Source: Deuterostichococcus epilithicus
Lineage: Eukaryota; Chlorophyta; Trebouxiophyceae; Prasiolales; Stichococcaceae
Length of the DNA: 64,000 nucleotides
NCBI GenBank assembly: GCA_033439295.1
Contig: JAVTLE010000023.1
Span: 2,702,530 to 2,766,529, forward strand
Direction of reading: 5' to 3'
Shown: positions 18,417 to 28,562 of the stretch, in pieces
Position numbering within the stretch: position 1 is the first letter of the stretch
Layout: every line of letters begins with the position of its first letter
Translations under genes and position numbers: made by a program
Notes under the pieces: generated by a model
Databases searched by the model: none
What the model was told of the DNA's origin: nothing
What the model saw: only the letters and a program-made list of their open reading frames with translations

Positions 18417-18894
18417 CTGCAGGGCGCACACATCAGCTGATATGAATGTTTTCAAAGGAGTGTCAGCACCGTTCAAATGTTGCATGTACTTGCGCATGCA
18501 GTGTGCAGCTCACAAGACAGTGTGCACTCCGCACGTGTGCGGGGCGATTGTGTGCCCTCGATGCTCTGGAAGATGGCTGTTGCAACCCTGAGCATACGCA
18601 TGAGAAGTATTGCTCAGCACCCACGGCCTAAGACCAGAAGGCTCGCGCAAAAACGACCTGCCAGTCTGTGAGCAGCATTCATACATGCTGCTGTGTAGAT
18701 GCAGCTCACATGGTGTTGGCAAACCAGATGCTCACTTTGAAACGGACGGAATATATGTGCCTGGCTGCTGTTGCATGCGTCCGTCTGGGTGTCCAGATAG
18801 AACTCGGCTTGTGAGCTTCGCCTCGTCAAGCCCTCCCTTCGCTGCGCTCCCAGCGCTGTGCGAGGGACCGATAAGTATCAGCACCACAGAAAGT

Positions 18895-19116
18895 TCAGCA
18901 AATGTCACTGGCAGCGACTCGAACGCATTTGCAAAAGATCTGCAGGAGCTGCCGAGGTTCCGGAATCAGCTCGTCGAAGACAGATGAAGACTGGATGACC
19001 TGTTGCTGCTGGCGGATTGCCTGGCGGCGCCATTTATGCTCGAAATCGTTCACGATGTACAGCCCGTTCCATCCCAAGACCACAGATAAATTGTGGCGAC
19101 GATGCCCAGACCGCAT
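18895..19116 (-). CDS. Small ATG ORF, 73 aa, unassigned
   Basis: An open frame from ATG 19116 to TGA at 18895 encodes 73 residues with the internal string NDFEHKWRRQAIRQQQQVIQ and FDELIPEPRQLL, a charged helical look. It could be a 5' exon of the ZSWIM7 gene, a separate small gene or chance. A CAG acceptor just before the ATG would also allow it to be an internal exon. No family is recognised. Confidence 0.25.
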   Translation of the reverse strand: MRSGHRRHNLSVVLGWNGLYIVNDFEHKWRRQAIRQQQQVIQSSSVFDELIPEPRQLLQIFCKCVRVAASDIC

Positions 19117-19146
19117 GCTGCTATGTGTCCACCTATGTGTCCACCG

Positions 19147-20084
19147 TCATGGCGCCTCGGCCTCGAAGTCATCAGTCATAGTGACTGCACGGAGATCCAG
19201 CGACGCCAGAGGTTGGGTACCCTTTCTGTCCCTGCAGCCGCCGCTCCCATTGCCTGCAGTCCACTTACAGCTTCTTAGGGTCTGCGTGTGCGGCACTACA
19301 AGCTGCATCGTGGGCAACAAGTGCCCAGGTGTGCTACAAACATGATTATACCAAACTCTGCATCATGCAGCAGGGCGCTGGGACGGAGCATCTTACTCAC
19401 ATTGTGCGCCGGGGCGTCTTCATGGAAAGGCTGCGAATTGCCGGATCGAACACTGCTTGTTGAAGGCACAGCTTACCCAGGGAAATTTCGCGACAACGAC
19501 ATGTCTGCACAGTGTGAGAGCTCGCTATCTAATCACCTCGTCGAGCGACACAGCGCGCAACACATGTCCTGCCGGGCTGCTGCCGGGTGCCGGGAGCTTG
19601 CTTCGGCGATTACCTGGTGTCGAAATTGCCACATGGGTGCAGCTGCCTTCCTTCCTTCAAGCAGCGCGTGCACGACCACTCGCACCTGGGTCCGTGCAGG
19701 AGTTTGTGGAGGCACGGCTGAGCAGTGCCTCTGCAGACTCCGGATCCTCGATGTTCCCGCCGTCAAAGATGTCCTGCAGAGCATAACATGCAGCTGACTT
19801 GCGCTCTGGTGCCAAGAAGCCCTTGAGTTGACCATGTTCAGGTCATGCAGCTGGACCAGTGAGGCCGTGTCGTCAAGTAACATCAGCTCGACACCCAGAT
19901 AATGCATGCCTGCCTTGTTGTTGCCCACCTGGCGCTGGGCTGCTGCACGACGGATCAGCGCAGCCATCCTACTGCCTCTGGTGCTGCCGTCGGTGCTGCT
20001 TGCTGCCGATGAGCGAGTCGGAGCGGTCATGATCGTCGTTCGGGCTGCCCTGGTATCGGCAGCCGCCTTCAGCCGATTGCGCAT
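19147..20084 (-). CDS. Tentative gene, unknown function, many very short exons
   Basis: An ATG ORF at 20084 (MRNRLKAAADTRAARTT) reads 84 codons to a possible donor at 19833. A chain of in-frame pieces then follows: 19773-19686 (DIFDGGNIEDPESAEALL), 19642-19614, 19568-19537 (CCALC), 19504-19477, 19430-19401 and 19302-19147, ending MTDDFEAEAP. The total would be 204 residues. Every junction has GT-AG and keeps frame. However, four of the introns would be only 32-46 bp, shorter than elsewhere in the window, so part of the chain may be coincidence. The first exon and the DIFDGG exon look most gene-like. No family is recognised. Confidence 0.3.
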
Positions 20085-20730
20085 GCGCTTGCCGCCTCTC
20101 CAGGCTAGCTGTGCCGCATGAAATTCATCTCGATCCTGGTCGATGATCCCACTTGCTGTCGATCGCCGTCAGGCTTGCCTTGTGGGTCAGGTGCAGCAGA
20201 TGCATGCGATGCCTCACCATGTTGGGTCTTGGTTGTTGCTGCCCACCCGCACCGCCGCGACCGGGCGCGCTGCGCTGCACACGCCCAACACAGCAATCAG
20301 CTTCTTCGACGTGGACCGCGATGTTGGCAGCAGTAGTGCCACACATGCAGCAATCTTGCAGACGGTGTGGTTGTCGTCCATCGCGCCTTGTTCTGCGCTG
20401 GCCTTGCTCAGACGAGCTGCATCGTGTGTGGCGGATTGTATGGCGTTGCAACAGTCTTCCGCGAGTGCTTGCGGGGCAGTTGTAACTTGCGCGAGTCTGA
20501 TCAGGGTCCGACTGCAGATGATGTTATGCCCAGTCATCTCGACATGCAGCAGCGGCTGTAGTTAGAGCTCAGCAGCTTGGTTGTAGCAGCGTACAGCTTG
20601 AGGGCCTTGACAACGGCGGCTCGTATTCGTCACTCGTCCAGATCTTTCAGCATGCCAGAAGCTTGCCAGCAGTGATGACCTGACGTAGTGCTGCAGAGTG
20701 TGGAGACGAGGATTGCTTGAGCCTGCAGTC
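20085..20730. other. Region without a supported gene
   Basis: Open frames exist on both strands here (for example 20143-20565 + and 20537-20214 -), but neither has a recognisable motif, a convincing splice pattern or GC3 codon use better than the other strand. It lies between divergent starts at 20084 (-, tentative) and 20731 (+). Confidence 0.35.
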
Positions 20731-22155
20731 ATGGCTCGGTTGTCAGCTGCGTTGCTGGGGCTGCTGCTGCTATCCTTGCACCTCGCTTCCACCAGCCCAG
20801 CGCAGGCGCAGCAGGCACCAACAGCGGCAGAGCATGATTTGGCCTCTGACCTAGCAGACAGCTTCCAGCGAAGCCATGAACGGACGGACAGCAGCTCGAA
20901 GATGGCTGCAAACAATTCAGCACAGCAGGCGCTGCAGGTCGATTGCAGTGCATCAGTTGCGGCGGCATGTCCTGCTGACGAGAGCAGCGGCCACCCGCTG
21001 CTGACGACAAGCAGTGCGTCATTCGCCATGGTCCACGTTCACAGCCAGGTGATCCTGCTTAACAATGCCGACAGCTTCATCCGGCCCATTGCAGTCCAAA
21101 CTCACACGTGACCATGCTCAAAATGTCAAAGTCGCTCTGTCAATATCGATTTTCAATGTATCTCGAATTGCAGGACAATGCCAGCTGCCAGTGCACCCTT
21201 AGCCTGTTCATGCTGCACTGCGGTGGCGGCAGCGCGTCCGCCGCCAGCCGCATCGCTGTCGCAGAGCTGCTGCCCTTAAACACATTGGACCTGGAACGTG
21301 TGCCTCCCGGCGCCTATGCGCTGTGCATGGGCTGCGGCAGCGGGTGCGTCGTGGAGCCAGCCGGCTTCTGCATCCAGCACGCAATGCCGCCGCCTGTTGG
21401 CAGTGCGGCAGCAGTGCCGGCGGACGACAGCACTGCTGCCGCCCCTGCGGCATTGGAGGACATCGCCGCCACAGGCGCGGTCAGTGCACAGGCAGCTGCA
21501 CCGGACGAGCCGCCGCCAGCAGATGCCACAGGCGCAGCCGCAGTAGTGGACGCCGCTGAGCAGTCGTCGCATCTGGTCGCTGCCAGCCAGGCCACTGCCG
21601 CAGTCTCGCCTGGCCTGCCACCTGCGACGCAGCAGCCGGCGGCGGGTGCAGCAGTCGCTCCTCCGACCGCCTCATTGCCGCCAAATCTTGTGCGCCTTGA
21701 CGTCCTGCTGCGCCGACGCCCGCCAGCAGGTGGCCCCAACGACGGCGCTCCCGGCAGCCGCCCTGGCCGCAGCGAGGGCGGCAGCCTGAACGGCACGGGT
21801 TACGCTCCGCCGACTGTAGCGCCGTGCGCCGCATGGCTGCTGCGGCTGCTGGTGCTGGCAGGCTCGCTGGCCCTGGCAGCTCCCAGCGTCGTCTGCCTGA
21901 TCAGCAAGGTGTGCAGCACTTGTTGTTGGTTTGCAATGGAACGGCTTGCTGGAGGCGTTTGCACGGAAGAATCGACATGCAAAGCGACCTCCTGTCAACC
22001 TGCTGACATGCGTCCTTTGCATTGTTGAACACTGCAGAACAAACCTGCAGATTGAGGACACTCACCAGACAGCTTCCTGCTCACCACAGGCATTCGATGA
22101 GGCGGGCCCATGCGGCGCCAGCCCCGCCGGCAGCGCCATCGCGATCGCACGCTGA
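20731..22155 (+). CDS. Secretory-pathway protein with signal peptide, Cys-rich domain and C-terminal membrane segment
   Basis: Three exons, 20731-21048, 21174-21908 and 22090-22155, each a multiple of three, give 372 residues. MARLSAALLGLLLLSLHLA with a following Ala-X-Ala is a clear signal peptide. The middle has a short Cys-rich stretch (DNASCQCTLSLFMLHCGGG, CMGCGSGC) with one NAS sequon, and then a long Ala/Pro/Ser low-complexity linker. Near the C-terminus WLLRLLVLAGSLALAAPSVV is a single hydrophobic segment, so the protein is probably type I membrane bound with a very short tail. The 3' end is convergent with the RimI gene, leaving 45 bp between stops. The family is not recognised; the linker length suggests a cell-surface or vacuolar role, but that is inference. 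Confidence 0.6.
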
Positions 22156-22200
22156 CATCGTAGCGCACCTGTCGTCCACCACGCTCCAGCGATCGAAGAT

Positions 22201-23277
22201 TCAATTGCCGGTGGAATGGCTCGCGTCGCCTTGCGGTGCTGACAAGTGCTTGCTCATGACGATTGCGTCCTCGCCGTCTGAGTAGTAGCCTCTCCTTTGT
22301 GCTTGCTGACTGAAATGCAGTGCTTCATACAAGGCAACAGCGCCTCGATTGCTGGCCCGGACTTCCAGCCATGCCGTTCGTTCTATTGGCTGCCCCTGCC
22401 TGCAGAGTGGCAGAAAGAACCATAAGGATACATCCTCGACAGGCAAAGACAGTGCTGCGTTTGAGTCAATGCATCAAGCGTGTTTGTGCTCTGTCACCTT
22501 GGCTCAAGCACCTCAGACAACAGCCGTGTTGCCAGCCCTTTCCGGCGCTGCGCTGGCAGGACCGCAAGTTCCAGGATCTGCACCTGCAGCAGTGCGTGGT
22601 TCTGCTACGAGTACGTGCTCACACTGCATCACATGACGTTCTGCGTCCTGCGTGGCACTTCATCTAGCTGTACTCACGCAGCTGCACCTCATCGGCCACC
22701 AGCCAGGCAATGAGCAGCGCGTTCACGGTGCTGTGGTCGCCCGCAATGATCACCGCACTCCACTCCCGCATGATCTCCTCCTGGCAAGGCATGATCTCAC
22801 AGCTTGTGGCGAAACAGGAGGTAGTCTATTCATGATGTGCTCCGTTTGCATGCGGAACTGATATGCAGTAGTGCGCAGTATGGCCACACGACTCACCTTC
22901 AACTGGTCGTTTGTCCAGCTCAGGCCACAGATGTCAGCCAGATGAAGCAAGCTTTGCAAGTCCTCCAGTCTTGCACCCCTCACTGTCGCCGCTGCATGAG
23001 CTGCGGCACTGAACGCATTGTCATGGCTCAGCGTCCGGCGCCGCTGCTGCAGGCCAGAGAAGCTCATCAGTCGGGGATGAAAAACACACGGATGCTTTCA
23101 GCCAGGCTGCTCTAAAAGCCGGCGATCTTGGCAGGTTCAGGCACTGGCACTCACCTGCCTGCCGCTCGGTCCGCTCCGCACCAGTGTCCGTGTCCAAGCA
23201 GTCGCCTTGGCGCCAGAAAGGTGCTTGAACACAACCTTCCTCACGGCAGTATCACGCGGCTGACTCAACTTCAGCAT
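22201..23277 (-). CDS. RIMI: RimI-like GNAT N-acetyltransferase
   Basis: GNAT acetyltransferase of the RimI (ribosomal protein S18 alanine N-acetyltransferase) branch. Exons 23277-23155, 23046-22897, 22780-22688, 22583-22512 and 22395-22201 join in frame to 210 residues. GLSWTNDQLKEEIM, IAWLVADEVQILELAVLP, the acetyl-CoA loop QRRKGLATRLL, and LEVRASNRGAVALYEALHF followed by GYYSDGEDAIVMSK match the family in order and spacing. The first 41 residues (MLKLSQPRDTAVRKVVFKH) are basic and poor in acids, compatible with an organellar transit peptide. The start is divergent from the phosphatase gene at 23748. The family is certain; the substrate and compartment are inferred. Confidence 0.9.
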
Positions 23278-23747
23278 GTGTGAGCAGCTGCACCGGACCG
23301 CCGCAGCGGATGTGGATGCGACCTAGATGCCTGCTCGACAGTCGCGCCAGCCGCCACGACAGCTTATCGATGCGCCTTCAGCTTGCAGTGACAATACACT
23401 CACCGGCTTGCCGACGCGGCTGCTTGTATCCTTGAACGATCTGCAGAATCTCTCGAAAGACATGCACGTGGCAAATATTGATTCTGACGAACGCTCTCGC
23501 AATTGGTACTGCAGCAGCCATTCGCAGTCAAAAAATGTCTGCAGGCGCACTGATAGATACATGAGAACCGTTGCGCTTGTGTCGGCCCACGATCTGCTGT
23601 TACACACTCTCACAATCGCTGCCGATCTGAGCCCGTCAGCCAGGACTGCTGCATTTGCTGCGTCAGCACATACGACAGGTGTATTGCGAGCTTTGCATCT
23701 CAAGTGAATGTGAAGGGCGCCCTCGACCTGGTTGTGCACGGGATTGC
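23278..23747. promoter_or_regulatory. Divergent promoter region, RimI-like gene / phosphatase gene
   Basis: These 470 bp separate divergent ATGs at 23277 (-) and 23748 (+). An open frame on each strand crosses it but has no motif and no support. No distinct promoter element is visible by eye. Confidence 0.3.
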
Positions 23748-26020
23748 ATGTCCGGTGTGACAGCCTGCGCGGCGACTCAGCCTGGCGCTGTGTCCCAGCA
23801 CTACCCGCTGTTACTACTGGCAGCATCTGTGCTCACACTGTCGGCTGTCATTCTCTTCACCGCCCTTGCAGTCGTCCACAAGTGGCATAGCAGGTCAGCA
23901 TGCTGCGCAGCGGCTGTTGCCGCCAGCTTTTGGTCGCTGCTCAAGGGCAGCCAAATCAACGAAGCTGCATGTTGGCCGACGTGTGTGTCCTCGCATGCAG
24001 GAACCAGCGGGTCCACGGCTTTGGAAAGCGCAGCCTGCCACGGAAGATTATTCTGATACGCCATGCCGAGAGCGTCGGCAATGTTGACCCAGCGGCCTAC
24101 GCCACAATACCTGACAGCGAGATCCCGCTGGTGAGTAGTCACATCGACCAGCTGTGGCATTGAACGGGGGTTGTCCAGTCATGATTGACTCGCCACACGT
24201 TGGTTTGCTGTTGCAGACGGAGCAAGGCAAGGCACAGGCGCTCAAAGCGGGCGAGCACATCAGAGTGCTGCTGGAGGACTCTGGCCAGCCCTTCAAGGTC
24301 TTCTGCATCCACAGCCCGTACCGCAGGACGATCGAGACGTCGGACAAGCTCCGGAAGGCGTTCGAGGAGCATGAGATACTGGGCGTGCAGGAGGAGGTGC
24401 AGTTGCGAGAGCAGGTAATCGCTCCGCCGTCAGGCACCCACCCCCAGCCCTCCCTCTGCCAACCGCCCTGCCCTGGGTCCCACGAGGAAGCATCGTATGT
24501 GCACCTGTGGTGCTTGTCCGCAGCAAGATCGGTCGTTATACTGTGCGTCCTTGAGAACCATCGCCCTGGAGCCAATATCATCGCATGTCAACGCGCTGAA
24601 GTTGACGGCCTGCGAACTGCACTGACGTGACGATGCCTCGCTGCAACTGGAGGACTTCGGCCATTTCGTGGGAGAGGCAAAGGTGGAAAAGGAAGAGCGG
24701 CTACGGTTTGGCCGCTTCTTCTACCGCTTCCCCAATGGTGCGCATGTCAGGCCTTGGTGCTGGCAGTCTGATTTCCCGTGGCGTGAACTGATGTTTTGTG
24801 AGAAGATGACGATGCTGAGACTGCGGTATGATTCTGTGGGGTAATGCGTAGGCGAAAGCGGCGCAGATGTGTACGACCGCATGACGATCATGGAGGATCA
24901 TTTGATCCGGGACATCGAAGCAGGTGATTCTGGATCGCCGTAACGACAGATCAAAGCTGATGACAGTCCTCTGCGATACTGGGAGGTATTGCCAGGAGCC
25001 GTCGTCTGCCCGCGCTATGATGGCGCCGCTGCACCCGCCTTGACAGCATTTCAATTGCTTCGAGTTCAACTTGCTCAAGGCTCATTTGCATTTTGCAGGT
25101 CGGTTCCCGAAGGAGACCATCCTCATCCTGATCACCCATGGCCTGGCCCTGCGCATCTTCCTCATGAGGTGGTTCCACTGGAGCGTCTCGCAGGTAGCCG
25201 AACCTTGCGCTAGCCATGCCCAGTGGCACATGCATCACGGGTGCACATGCCATGCTGAAAGGATTCGCGGTGTCTCTGCAGATGCTCGAGGTCTACAACC
25301 CTGAGAACTGTCAGCCCATCGTGCTAGACTGCATGAGCTCGGATGCTGATGACAGGCCGAACCTGCAGGTATGTGTGTATGGCAGTGCTTGGCATTGCGC
25401 ATGGCTGGCTTGAACGGCTCATGTCAAGGTCATCGTACGCCAGCGCACTGGCAGCTTTGAAAGCCGCTTGAACGTGTGTTGATTCATTGTGCAGACGAAA
25501 GCAATGTACCGCATGTCGGACGCCTCAAGGAATCTCATCAAGAACTGCACCGAGGCCATGTGCACCAGCACCAGGTGCGACTCATTTCGAGACAGATTGC
25601 CGAAATGCGCAATTGCATCTCAGGAGACGCTTTGGCCCTTCTCCTCGGCTTGGAATCTGCCGCGCGCAATGGTGAGCCCCACCCAGTGAAATTGGCAAAA
25701 TGCGCCCTATGTGGTGCAGGTACTGGCCAGAGTCGGCGAAGTTCCTGTTCCAAGACGTTGGCGCCAAGAGTTTGGCGCGCCCGCTCGTGCGGTTGAAATC
25801 TAAACTGGGCTCGTCGACGTTGGTCTCCCCCATGGCGGCGCACACGGAGAGTCCCGTTCAGTCGCCAGTCCCATCGGCAGCGGAGGCAATTCGTGAGACG
25901 GCCAGGCGGCGGGCCATGTCCTCAATGGGCGGCGCAACCTGGGGCGTGTCGCTACGGGCACCGGGCCAGCACGAGGATGATGATGCCATCCATGGGTTCA
26001 GGACGACTTACATCGGCTGA
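23748..26020 (+). CDS. Membrane-anchored histidine phosphatase, DET1/phosphoglycerate-mutase type
   Basis: Histidine-phosphatase superfamily member close to the broad-range acid phosphatase DET1 type. Exons: 23748-23893, 24001-24130, 24217-24414, 24653-24737, 24852-24923, 25099-25193, 25282-25368, 25495-25574, 25720-26020; 397 residues, all in frame. Residues 19-44 are a hydrophobic segment (YPLLLLAASVLTLSAVILF) and act as a signal anchor. The catalytic motif is IILIRHAESVGN (His70). SPYRRTIET, REQDFGHF, RLRFGRFFYRFPNGESGADVYDR and ITHGLALRIFLMRW (second His) follow in family order. The tail is Ser/Pro-rich and ends in an acidic stretch. The exon at 24653 uses a GGAG acceptor. Substrate is unknown; the anchor is the unusual feature. 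Confidence 0.88.
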
Positions 26021-26368
26021 TGAGCCAAGGCAGATTACATCGTGGGGCTGAGACCGACACGGCCACACAAATTTGCAGTCGCAACGCCGTGATCAGAATA
26101 CTGACTGAAATTGGACACAAGCAGAGTGTCTCAGTTTGGCAATACAATTCGTCCTACTCTGCAAACCAGAAAACTCTGCAAACCAAACCACATGCTGCTG
26201 TATCAAATCAGTGGCTCTTAGCCTCTAGGGTGCAGAAAGCCTGTTTCAATCGGCGCCAGGAGACCCGAACTTGCACCGCAGCGGGACTTCTTTCTCGTTT
26301 TGATCCGCCTGCAACGGGAAGGAGAATGTACGAGTCAGTTTTGCTCTCAATCTGCCGGCGCGGACGTG

Positions 26369-28240
26369 TTACTCAAGGTGTGTGCAGCAACGACATGTTG
26401 CATCTTGCTGGCACACCTGTACATGTTGTCGGCTTGCGGGCGCCAGGGAGGGGCCCCTGGCCTGGGGAGGTGCTGGCCATGCGGGCGGTGCTGGCCACGC
26501 GGGCGGCGCCGGCCATGGGGGCGGCGACGGCCATGGGCGCGGCGTCGAGGGACTGAACATCCGCTGCTGCGCTCGCGGCGGCGACAGCCGATCCTGTGCT
26601 TGCGGCCGCTTTGCTGGGGGCCTAGGTGCCTGCGGCTGTGCCCCCGATGGGGAAGGCTGCCGCTCCATTGCCTGCGCCTGCTGACGCCATGCCGGCACAG
26701 CTGACAACGCAGCATAGTCCCCCCCCAGATCCGGCGCCAGCGGCAGCGGCTCCATCTCAACGACCACATGGTTGACGTGCGCTTGCGTGTGCAGCTCCAC
26801 TGACGGTGGCATGCTGCTGGCTGCAGTATTGAACGCACTGTCTGCTGGCGTGTGCGGCTCCGCCGCCGCCGGCTGACTGCTGCTGGCTGCTGTTTCGAAT
26901 GCGCTGTCACCTGGCGTGTGTGGCTCCGCCTCTGCTGGCGGGCTGCTACCGGCTGCGGCGTCGACCGTCCTTTCTGCCCATGGCTGCTTTGGCGGTGGCT
27001 GGACGTCGAAGGATCCCAATGACTGGGACCTCCGCTCAAAGTCGCCCACTGCCGAGTCGTAGTCCACGTCAAATCGCTTGTCTGTTGTGCAAACATGAAA
27101 TAATGTCGCGGACGAGGTCCTCACGTTGATAATTTGCGGCAGAAGCGCAGCCCACATCAGGCAGGGCGAGTTTGCGAATTGACGAGATTACCAGCGAAAC
27201 AAGCCAAGTATCGTCTTGAGGGTGAGCAATGGCAACACCCCACCTGGTGTTCCGAATGTCGGCGAGATGTGGGTGGCCCACCAGGTGACGACTTTTCCTG
27301 GACCGACAGTATACCGATCTTGAGCGGAGCACGTCGCTCCGAGCGCTGCCGATGCTGCCGCGATAGTCACGACTTGACTCGCAATTGCACAGTACCACCC
27401 TGCGCAGGGGGGCGGGGGCCTTGGATGCATCTGCATGGCGCGCTCGCGACTCCAGCACGAGTCGTCAATCTGGTAATCACCGCCGTTGCGCATCACGCAA
27501 CGCCCCCTCAGTCACCTGATTCAGGCATCCGCAATTTGAAGAATGCGCTGGAACCCACTGCGGCGACACGATCTGACAAGGCGCCGAGTAGAACAAAGCC
27601 TGCGACGCCCGCCACCAGGGTGCACACGCTGAGAGCTGTCCCTGCATGGAAGCACGTGACTACATCAGTTTACAGGAACATGTTTTGCGTCCAGCAGCAA
27701 ATCCATCTGTGCAGTTATAGCTGCATTCGTCAAGGACGCACTGGTCTTGTGCAGCGGCAGACGGAGGCACAGGTCTGCGACGAACGCCAGCAGGCCCGGC
27801 GCAAGGAACGGCAGAAGCCGTAGCTGAGCCCGATCGACGCTGCCGGTCTGCACTCGAGTAGGTGACAGTATAAGTCAGGGTCCGCACTCTGGTGTGCATG
27901 CAATTGTGCATGAATGTTCGAGTCGGTGTGCAGCGGCAGTACCTTCACGACGCCAACGTCATGACATGCATGAAATCCCGCCGTGAACGCGCACTCCTCG
28001 AACCTGCAAGGCACCATAGGACAACTGTCAGGTCGGCGCCGCAGGCGGGCAGCACAGCGGATGCACATACCTTACGAGTCAAGCCCGGCGCACATCAGGG
28101 TTTGAAGCTTACCATGGCAGCACCAGTGCTGCGATGCTGCAGGCGCATGCGCCAGCGTGGAGGATCACGACTGTCAGCCCATCAACCCGCATGTGATCCC
28201 TGCCGCAGCCGTACAAAGCTTTCACACACGCTCTGATCTG
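26369..28240 (-). CDS. Multi-pass membrane protein with Pro/Trp-rich C-terminal tail, unknown function
   Basis: Several exons join in frame: about 28239-28113 (TVVILHAGACACSIAALVLPW), 28008-27950 (FEECAFTAGFHACHDVG), an exon near 27851-27680 (LLPFLAPGLLAFVADLCLRL), 27641-27516 (LSVCTLVAGVAGFVLLGALSD), 27399-27244 (CAIASQVVTIAAASAALGA) and 27081-26369. Four hydrophobic segments are visible, followed by a roughly 237-residue tail rich in Pro, Ala, Ser and Gln. The tail has repeated PHTP(A/G)DSAF blocks and a WPAPPAWPAPP run near its end. The junction into 27641 could not be made in frame with a GT donor, and the first exon (possibly near 28533) is not placed. Family not recognised. Confidence 0.5.
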
Positions 28241-28562
28241 CGGATAGGAAGTTGCCGGGAAGTACAGTCCTTACAACAGAATGTAGCAGGGTTCCGCCGT
28301 GCAGGCCACACATTTGAGCGCGCGCATGCACCTGCATTTAAATTTCAAGGACTTCGTCCAGCTTCGTCGCAGTGCGACGCCGGAGGTTTAGAATGCAGGC
28401 TCAGGTTCCTGCACGGCACAGTTCCCACCCTCCTGCCATGGTGCATCTGATGAACGCAACGGCGCTCCAGCGTCCTGTAGGCTGAGCATCGATATTTGTT
28501 GACCACGAATCTTTGGGCCATAGTTGGCCCCATCGAGTCGACCAGATTTCCTTGTCCAGCCT

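Noticed and set aside
27660-27911. EGF-like cysteine pattern (CVLDECSYNCTDG) on the minus strand
   Set aside because: It lies in an alternative frame of an exon whose hydrophobic frame fits upstream phase and codon bias better; the EGF frame does not join to the neighbours.
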